Shown: positions 31,103 to 36,648 of the stretch, piece by piece
How positions within the stretch are numbered: position 1 is the first letter of the stretch
Layout of the letters: every line of letters starts with the position of its first letter
NCBI GenBank assembly: GCA_959019945.1
Contig: CAUEQD010000021.1
Coordinates: 1 to 36,648 of the forward strand
DNA from: an uncultured Collinsella sp.
GTDB taxonomy: Bacteria > Actinomycetota > Coriobacteriia > Coriobacteriales > Coriobacteriaceae
Reading direction: 5' to 3'
DNA: 36,648 nt
Position numbers and translations under genes: made by a program
The notes under the pieces: model-generated
The model's database searches: none
Told to the model about the DNA's origin: nothing
Seen by the model: the letters and a program-made list of their open reading frames with translations, nothing else

Positions 31103-31230
31103 TTTGGTCGGTCGCCGTTTGGGGGCGGATTGGCAACGCTCGCTGATTACGGTCTTGACCTGCGCTAGAATAGGGGCATCTGATTATCCGGGCGCATGGA
31201 GGTATGCGCCCGTATGCTGAGGAGGACTTT

Positions 31231-32925
31231 ATGGCAACTGTTGCCGCACCTATCGACGCTACGTCGACCGCCGCTTGGAAGGCGCTCGAGGCCCATCAGG
31301 AGAAGCTCGAGGCCGAGGGCATCGACCTCAAGGCCTGGTTCGCTGCCGATCCCGAGCGTGTGAACAAGCTGAGCTTTGACGCTGGTGACCTGCACTTTGA
31401 CCTGTCCAAGAACCTGGTGACCGATGAGACCGTCAAGCTGCTGTGCGATCTTGCCCGCGAGGTGAAGCTCGAGGAGCGCCGCGACGCCATGTTCTCCGGC
31501 GAGCACATCAACACCACCGAGGACCGCGCTGTTCTGCACACCGCGCTTCGCCGTCCGGCAAGCGAGAAGGGCCAGCTCATCGTTGACGGCCAGGATGTCG
31601 TCGTCGACGTGCACGAGGTCCTCGACCGCATGTATGCCTTCGCCGAGCGCGTGCGCTCCGGTGAGTGGAAGGGCGTTACCGGCAAGAAGATCGAGCACCT
31701 GGTGTCCATCGGCATCGGTGGCTCCGATCTGGGCCCGGTCATGGCCTACGAGGCCCTGCGTCCCTACGCCGACGCCGGTATCGACTGCCGCTACATCTCC
31801 AACATCGACCCCAACGATCAGGCCGAGAAGCTCAAGGGTTTGGATCCCGAGACCACGCTCGTGATCATCGTCTCCAAGACCTTCACCACGCTCGAGACCC
31901 TCACCAACGCCCGCGAAGTCAAGACCTGGATGCTCGAGCAGCTCAAGGCTCAGGGTGCCATCGACGGTTCCGATGAACAGAACGCCGAGGCCGTGGCAAA
32001 GCACTTCGTCGCCGTTTCCACCGCACTCGAAAAGGTCGAGGCCTTCGGTATCGACCCCGCTAACGCCTTCGGCTTCTGGAACTGGGTCGGCGGCCGCTAC
32101 TCCGTCGACTCCGCCGTGGGCCTGTCGCTGATCGTCGTGCTCGGCCCCGAGCGCTTCCAGCAGTTCCTCGAGGGCTTCCATGCCATTGACGAGTACTTCT
32201 GCAACACGCCGCTCGAGAGCAACGCCGTCGCGCTGATGGGCCTGTTCAACGTCTGGTACGTCAACTTCTTCGGCTCCAAGAGCCACGCCGTGCTTCCGTA
32301 CTGCCAGTATCTGCACCGCTTCCCGGCCTACCTGCAGCAGCTCACCATGGAGTCCAACGGCAAGCACGTCCGCTGGGACGGCAGCGCTGTGACCTCCGAT
32401 ACCGGTGAGATCTTCTGGGGCGAGCCCGGCACCAACGGCCAGCATGCCTTCTATCAGCTGCTGCACCAGGGCACCGTGGTGGTTCCGGCCGACTTCATTG
32501 CCTTCGCCAATACCGCCAACCCTGCGACCGATAACGGTCAGGACGTGCACGAGCTGTTCCTAGGCAACTTCCTGGCCCAGACCAAGGCGCTCGCCTTTGG
32601 TAAGACAGCCGACGAGGTTCGTGCCGAGGGCACGCCCGAGCAGATCGTCCCGGCCCGCTGCTTTGAGGGCAACCGCCCGACGACCTCGATCTTCGGCGAC
32701 ACGCTGACCCCGTTTGCACTCGGCGAGCTCATCGCCCTGTATGAGCACATCACGTTTGTCGAGGGCACGGTCTGGGGCATCGACTCCTACGACCAGTGGG
32801 GCGTCGAGCTGGGCAAGCAGCTTGCCAAGCAGATTACCCCGGCCTTCCACGACGACGCCGCCAAGGCCGAGCAGGACGCTTCGACCCAGGCGCTCATCGA
32901 GTTCTACCGCGCGCATCGCAAGTAG
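31231..32925 (+). CDS. pgi: Glucose-6-phosphate isomerase
   Basis: Interconverts glucose-6-phosphate and fructose-6-phosphate in glycolysis. The protein has 564 residues. Family signatures are IGIGGSDLGP, SKTFTTLETLTNA and GEPGTNGQHAFYQLLHQG; the latter two bind phosphate and carry active-site residues. I chose the ATG at 31231 because GAGGAGGA lies directly upstream; the ATG at 31204 precedes that site. The gene is monocistronic, with a terminator at 32958. Codon use is strongly biased, consistent with high expression. Confidence 0.96.
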   Translation: MATVAAPIDATSTAAWKALEAHQEKLEAEGIDLKAWFAADPERVNKLSFDAGDLHFDLSKNLVTDETVKLLCDLAREVKLEERRDAMFSGEHINTTEDRAVLHTALRRPASEKGQLIVDGQDVVVDVHEVLDRMYAFAERVRSGEWKGVTGKKIEHLVSIGIGGSDLGPVMAYEALRPYADAGIDCRYISNIDPNDQAEKLKGLDPETTLVIIVSKTFTTLETLTNAREVKTWMLEQLKAQGAIDGSDEQNAEAVAKHFVAVSTALEKVEAFGIDPANAFGFWNWVGGRYSVDSAVGLSLIVVLGPERFQQFLEGFHAIDEYFCNTPLESNAVALMGLFNVWYVNFFGSKSHAVLPYCQYLHRFPAYLQQLTMESNGKHVRWDGSAVTSDTGEIFWGEPGTNGQHAFYQLLHQGTVVVPADFIAFANTANPATDNGQDVHELFLGNFLAQTKALAFGKTADEVRAEGTPEQIVPARCFEGNRPTTSIFGDTLTPFALGELIALYEHITFVEGTVWGIDSYDQWGVELGKQLAKQITPAFHDDAAKAEQDASTQALIEFYRAHRK

Positions 32926-32957
32926 TCGCTGCTGTTAACGCATCGCGTCTTATAGTC

Positions 32958-32991
32958 AGGGGCCCGTATCCTATCGGATGCGGGCCCCTTT
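32958..32991 (+). terminator. Terminator of pgi
   Basis: AGGGGCCCGTATCC pairs with GGATGCGGGCCCCT across a 4-base loop with one G-T pair. TT and a T-rich tract follow. Confidence 0.85.
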
Positions 32992-33066
32992 GCTTTGCCG
33001 TGGTCCCGGGGCGCACGGCCTTTGTGAAACATCGCCGGGGCGCCGCGCGCTGCGAGAACCCTGCGC

Positions 33067-34371
33067 CTAGATCTCGGCCTCCGCATGGCCTCGCTGCGCC
33101 TCGGGCAGCTCCCCGTAGAGCGGATGGTCTTCGAGCCTAAAGCGCTCGACCTGTTCGGGAGTGTGGCCGCGCACAAAGAGCCACGAGCGATCGATCGGCG
33201 TCGCCATGAGTGTGCTGGGCAGCGCGTCGGCGCGGTCGGAAAACACCCGGGCACTCTCGGGATCCTGGAACGCCAGCACCAGATGCGTGTCGCAGTTGCC
33301 CATGATGGAGCGTGCGCGTGCCTCGCCATAGAGCGCATCGAGCTGGTTGGTCGACTGCAGCAGCAGCGTTGCCCAGATGTTGCGGCTTCGGATAATCGAG
33401 AGCACGTTGTCGATCTGGGGGATCTGCAGATTTGCGAAGTCATCGAGCATAAAGCGCACGGGCACGGGCAGGCTGCCGTCGGGCTGCCTATCGGCTTCGC
33501 GAATGAGGCCCATAAACGCCTGCGTAATAAAGAGGCCGGTCAGCGGATCGAGATTGCGGTCAATATCGCTTACGGTTACAAACAGGGCGCAGGGGGCGTG
33601 TCCCATGGAAGCGAAGTCTACCTGATGGCACTCACGATAGAGCTGTGCCGCACCGTCGAATCCCAGACACATGACCTTTTCGGCAAGGATGCCGACGATG
33701 CTCGCGTGCATGCGCTCGGCATTTTGCGTAATGGCGTAGCGCCGCCATAGCGAGAGGGCATAGCTTTGGGGGTCGGTCGTGATCAGATCGTCAAACAATC
33801 GGGCCGTGGCACCGTCCTGCAGGTGCTCGATCAGCTTGATGACCGAGCTGATCGTCTGCTCGTCGGCGGGTAGCTGTTCGGTGACGTAGGCGATAAGACA
33901 CGACAGCAGGTTTGCCGCCGCATGATCCCAAAAAGGCTGGTTGTTGTCCTCGATGGGGCAGATGGCCTTTGCCACCGAGAGGATGTCCTGCTGGTTGGGC
34001 CTGCCGTCCGCCTTGCGGCGAATGTGCCTCAGGGGGTTGTAGCCGCAGCGCTCGATGCCGGGCGCAAGGGCCGGGACGGTGTTGAGGTCGGCGAAGTTGA
34101 GGCATTGCACGCGGTAACCGTGGGCTGCCAGCACGGGTCCCACTTCGCGACAGAGCGTGCCTTTGGTGTCGAGCACGATGTAGCTTGCGTTCATTTGCAG
34201 CAGGTTGGGCTTGAGGACGTTTCGGGTCTTGCCGGCTCCCGAGGGGCCGATTACAAGTGCGTTGTTGTTGAGTCCCGTTTGGCGGGTGTCGCAGGAAAGC
34301 GTTCGATCCTTGGCGAGGATGGTGGACGATGCGGACTCAGATGCGGCGAGGCGGCTGGCGAGGTTAGACAT
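33067..34371 (-). CDS. VirD4/TraG-like ATPase without membrane anchor
   Basis: A 434-residue P-loop ATPase of the type IV coupling protein family, which normally feeds DNA-relaxase complexes to a conjugation channel. Walker A is GPSGAGKT (42-49), Walker B RFMLDD (306-311), and LLLQSTNQLDALYG resembles the sensor region. LDTKGTLCREVGPVLAAHGY and YNPLRHIRR are TraG/VirD4-like. The N-terminal membrane helices are absent. AAGGAGG precedes the ATG at 34371, which overlaps the clpP-like stop by eight bases. No relaxase or VirB4 gene is present in the window. Confidence 0.82.
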   Translation of the reverse strand: MSNLASRLAASESASSTILAKDRTLSCDTRQTGLNNNALVIGPSGAGKTRNVLKPNLLQMNASYIVLDTKGTLCREVGPVLAAHGYRVQCLNFADLNTVPALAPGIERCGYNPLRHIRRKADGRPNQQDILSVAKAICPIEDNNQPFWDHAAANLLSCLIAYVTEQLPADEQTISSVIKLIEHLQDGATARLFDDLITTDPQSYALSLWRRYAITQNAERMHASIVGILAEKVMCLGFDGAAQLYRECHQVDFASMGHAPCALFVTVSDIDRNLDPLTGLFITQAFMGLIREADRQPDGSLPVPVRFMLDDFANLQIPQIDNVLSIIRSRNIWATLLLQSTNQLDALYGEARARSIMGNCDTHLVLAFQDPESARVFSDRADALPSTLMATPIDRSWLFVRGHTPEQVERFRLEDHPLYGELPEAQRGHAEAEI

Positions 34372-34981
34372 GGGCGACCTCCTTGGTGGTCGAGAGGATT
34401 TCGTGGGCAAAGCCGAGCTCGACGGCGCGCTTGGCCGAAAGGTAGGTGTCTTTTGCAGTGAGGGACTGGATGCGCTTGGGCGTGAGGCCGCTGCGGTCCG
34501 AGAGGATTTGCGTGAGGGTCTTGCGGGTCTGCATGAGACGCCGGCTGGTTTCCTGCAGCGCAAGTGCCGAGCCGCCTGCCCCCTGGGGGATCAGCGGGTC
34601 GTGAATCATGAGCTCTGCATGGGGCGCCATACGGCGATCGTCGCCGCCCATAAAGATCACGGCGCCCATGGACGCGGCGAATTCCAGGCAGACGGTGCGG
34701 ATGGGGCACGATGCGAGGCGCATGGCGTCATAGATCGCGAGACCCGATCGCACGCTTCCGCCGGCGCTGGCGACAAATATGGTGATGGGGCGGCTGGGGT
34801 CGGTGGCATCGAGCAGGCGGATCTGCTGGCATAGGTCGTGGGCCATCGGGGTTTCGATGTTTCCCATGACGGAGAGCTCGCGACGGGCGAGCATCTCATC
34901 GTAAATGCTGGTGAGCGTGATACCTCGGGCGGATTCACGCATGGTGAGGGGGCTGATGATGGGGGAATGATTGGTGTCCAT
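34364..34981 (-). CDS. ClpP-like serine protease
   Basis: A 205-residue ClpP-family peptidase. The triad is Ser104 (AASMGAV), His127 (LMIHDPL) and Asp178 (TAKDTYLSA). The handle motif LTPKRIQSL fits. ClpP normally forms a 14-mer gated by Clp ATPases. This copy is coupled to a VirD4-like gene instead of a Clp ATPase and is more diverged than housekeeping ClpP, so it may be a mobile-element version. AAAGGAG precedes the ATG at 34981. Confidence 0.88.
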   Translation of the reverse strand: MDTNHSPIISPLTMRESARGITLTSIYDEMLARRELSVMGNIETPMAHDLCQQIRLLDATDPSRPITIFVASAGGSVRSGLAIYDAMRLASCPIRTVCLEFAASMGAVIFMGGDDRRMAPHAELMIHDPLIPQGAGGSALALQETSRRLMQTRKTLTQILSDRSGLTPKRIQSLTAKDTYLSAKRAVELGFAHEILSTTKEVAHV

Positions 34982-35044
34982 GAGGACTCCTTTCTGTTGG
35001 TTGTGTTGTGGAATAGGATTGTTGCCCGCGGAGGGGCTGGCGGG

Positions 35045-35935
35045 CTACAGGGTTCGTCCGAGCCTGAGATCGAGCTCGGTTGTGGGGCAGGCTGCCTGTT
35101 CGTGAGGCTCGCAAGCGCCAAGGGCTCCAAAGCGATGGAGCGTTGCGGCGGGCGTGGTGTAGGCGAGCCGCAGCTGATGCTCGACAGGGGCACATCCGTC
35201 ATTTTTGTAATGAGCCGCGTAGTACTGCGCGATGCTGGCGTTCATCTCGCTGCCATTGCGATGGCGCTCAAACTGGCGTCTGCAGGTCTCGATGATCTTT
35301 GCTACCGACTTGGGTGCCGTCGCGGGAACAAGGGCGAGATAGCCCTCAAATAGCTCGTTGATGCTCAGGAGGTACAGCAGATCGATCAGCGTCCTTATGG
35401 CTGCTCCCTCGGCGGAAAAGTGCGCGGTCATGCGGTTATATCGGTTGCGGTCGACGATGGCCGCATGGGGTCTTGGAGTTTTCTGCCCCGTGGTTCCGGG
35501 CTTTTGCCGCGCCTGTGTATTGAGCTCGACGTTGCAGCGCTTGAGGCCGTCCAACGGAAGGAACAGTGCGGTGCGCAGGGTGTTCCGCTTGCTTTCGAGT
35601 TCATGACGCTCGTCGGGTTCCCATTCGAGCTTGAGTTTCGTGTCGAGCGCCGTAAGCATATGGGCTAGGCAGCCTACGGTAAGAACGTACGAATCGTTGT
35701 CGCGTTTTGGGGCATAGGGGTCTGTCAGCTTGCGAATGTCGGGGTCGCCCATGATCTTTGTGCAGCGCTTCAGCAGTTGAGGGTGGTCGGCCAAGATCGT
35801 CGCGAGCGGTAGCGACGCGTAGTTCTTGATGGTCGCGGCGGCAAAGGCGGCGTCATATTCGTTTGCATATGCTCGCTCAATGCGGGCATCCAGAATGCTT
35901 TTCTTATCGCCGTCTTCAGCGTGGTGGTTTGTCAT
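35045..35935 (-). CDS. Unknown protein, first gene of the ClpP/VirD4-like cassette
   Basis: A 296-residue protein of no family I recognise. It is soluble, with no signal or membrane helix. It is charged at the N-terminus (MTNHHAEDGDKKSILDARIERAY region) and mostly helical in appearance, with few strongly hydrophobic stretches and scattered Cys. TTGGAGAAG precedes the ATG at 35935. The stop is 63 bases before the clpP-like start, so the three genes are probably one transcript. Its leader is an unusual A/C-rich tract. It may be a partner or substrate of the protease or ATPase; nothing in the sequence says so directly. Confidence 0.65.
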   Translation of the reverse strand: MTNHHAEDGDKKSILDARIERAYANEYDAAFAAATIKNYASLPLATILADHPQLLKRCTKIMGDPDIRKLTDPYAPKRDNDSYVLTVGCLAHMLTALDTKLKLEWEPDERHELESKRNTLRTALFLPLDGLKRCNVELNTQARQKPGTTGQKTPRPHAAIVDRNRYNRMTAHFSAEGAAIRTLIDLLYLLSINELFEGYLALVPATAPKSVAKIIETCRRQFERHRNGSEMNASIAQYYAAHYKNDGCAPVEHQLRLAYTTPAATLHRFGALGACEPHEQAACPTTELDLRLGRTL

Positions 35936-36052
35936 AGCTTCTCCAATCGGTTGATGTTCGTGCTGTTTGTTGATGTGTTGGTTGTCGTGAGTGATGTGCT
36001 TGCCGTGGGTGATGTGCTGACGTTGGGGTGCTATGCGGTTTTCAATGAGCCC
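35936..36052 (-). repeat. A/C-rich, G-poor leader with tandem imperfect repeat
   Basis: Read on the minus strand, the roughly 90 bases before the cassette contain AGCACATCACCCACGGCA followed by AGCACATCACTCACGACA (16 of 18 matching), then CAACACATCAACAAACAGCACG. The strand is C/A-rich and nearly free of structure, as in Rho-loading sites. It can be read as a His-rich frame, but the ribosome site favours a start after it. Confidence 0.45.
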
Positions 36053-36252
36053 GTGAGGCAGTTGCTGCAGGGGCGGGATGGAACGGCCCATGCAAGGCGG
36101 AAGGCATCGTGCTCAAAATCGAGACAGCAATGCCCTGGGTGCCTCACATGTGGCAGTTACCTCATTAAGTTGTCATTGCGTTTGGGGTTGTACTTTGCCG
36201 ATCTTCTTTCTCTTACACGCTGAAAACTGAAACTGAATATGCTCGATCAAAC

Positions 36253-36277
36253 GATGACCACCGGAGCGGTCATCTTT
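36253..36277 (+). terminator. Weak terminator-like hairpin
   Basis: GATGACC (36253-36259) pairs with GGTCATC (36268-36274), followed by TTT. No gene ends just before it on this strand. The surrounding 36053-36542 is A/T-richer than the rest of the window and holds no supported gene; it should contain promoters for the HAD gene and for the divergent cassette. Confidence 0.3.
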
Positions 36278-36542
36278 AAAGTACGTTCGTTTTGCTGATT
36301 TGACAAGAACTAATTTTGAATTTTTTTCTACGGGATGAAATGAGATTTGTGGAACGGTCGCGATTGGTGTCGCCAGCTTTGCATGTGGTGGCTCGGCGTT
36401 TGGGCTGGAACGACTGAGCCCCGAGATGGCGTCCCGTTCATGTTTGAGACAATATATGACTTTTTGCCCGTTGCAAACAGAGTCGCGGTGGGTGTTCTGT
36501 ATGATGGCTCAAACAAGGTTGTTCAATGACAGGGAGGCATAT

Positions 36543-36648
36543 ATGGCAATCAAAGCCATCGCAATGGATATCGACGGTACGCTCACCAACGACCAGAAAG
36601 TGATTAGCCCGCGTACGCGCGAGAAGCTGCTCGCGGCGCAGGAGTCGG
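36543..36648 (+). CDS. Cof-type HAD phosphatase, 5' end only
   Basis: Starts at ATG 36543 after GGGAGG (36532-36537) and runs off the end of the window. The first 35 residues include AIAMDIDGTLTND, the HAD nucleophile motif, and the following VISPRTREKLLAA fits the Cof type. It is a paralogue of the gene at 10949, with a different substrate likely but unknown. Confidence 0.85.
   Translation, partial: MAIKAIAMDIDGTLTNDQKVISPRTREKLLAAQES

Noticed and set aside
31155..31187. Promoter for pgi from TTGACC at 31155
   Set aside because: No -10 at acceptable spacing (nearest candidates are 5 or 21 bases away).
36441..36515. TGTTTGAG / CTCAAACA inverted repeat before the last gene
   Set aside because: Only 8 bp separated by 59 bases; could be chance in an A/T-richer region.
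1..36648. CRISPR arrays, insertion sequences, integrases, rRNA
   Set aside because: No spaced direct repeats, transposase or recombinase motifs, or rRNA sequence were seen on either strand.

Overview
The window looks like chromosomal DNA of a GC-rich, strictly anaerobic gut actinobacterium, most likely Coriobacteriia and Collinsella-like. This is inferred from gene content and codon use; there is no rRNA marker. Supporting content includes an oxygen-sensitive class III ribonucleotide reductase, a DUF3793 protein next to a flavodoxin, an O-acetylhomoserine sulfhydrylase, a ferredoxin-type aldo/keto reductase and a YolD/Y-family polymerase pair. Frequent GTG and TTG starts with strong GGAGG ribosome sites fit.

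Layout. 1-2330: a GH13 alpha-glucosidase, then tRNA-Gly(GCC) and tRNA-Val(GAC) with a promoter and terminator. 2331-6127: the anaerobic ribonucleotide reductase nrdD, with NrdR boxes and a roughly 200-base leader, then its activase nrdG. The two genes are separated by 426 bases that hold two large unrelated inverted-repeat structures. 6194-7863: a pterin/folate cluster (folE, an HD phosphohydrolase, folB). 7870-9734: on the minus strand, a YgjP-type metallopeptidase and an M19 dipeptidase. 9855-11746: a SlyD-type FKBP coupled to a UreE-like nickel chaperone, then a Cof-type HAD phosphatase. 11824-15346: a minus-strand block of a Fur-family regulator, acylphosphatase, Gfo/Idh/MocA oxidoreductase, RNase HI and a LysR regulator. 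15408-18417: metY, preceded by a promoter and a 17-codon leader peptide, then a secreted protein and a small membrane protein. 18527-19757: a PanE-like reductase and a 64-residue cyclase-like fragment. 19920-23239: an Fe-S aldo/keto reductase, a second Gfo/Idh/MocA oxidoreductase and endonuclease IV. The last two are each preceded by a copy of the same long hairpin, and the hairpin stems covary. 23387-26492: a polar amino-acid ABC importer (lipoprotein, permease with an extra external domain, ATPase). 26610-27780: flavodoxin and DUF3793. 27956-28339: a copper-type HMA protein behind a CsoR-like operator. 28366-30289: a YolD/Y-family polymerase operon with two LexA boxes. 30510-32925: half of an iron-type alcohol dehydrogenase and pgi. 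33067-35935: a three-gene minus-strand cassette of an unknown protein, a ClpP-like protease and a soluble VirD4/TraG-like ATPase. 36543 to the end: the start of another HAD phosphatase.

The genes are mostly housekeeping. The parts that ordinary annotation does not explain are the covarying hairpin pair at 21123-21185 and 22290-22353, the ClpP/VirD4 cassette without other conjugation genes, the metY leader peptide, the palindromes splitting nrdD from nrdG, the SlyD-UreE pair without urease genes, and the HD protein placed where folate synthesis lacks a known phosphatase. All family assignments come from reading motifs by eye; no database search was run.
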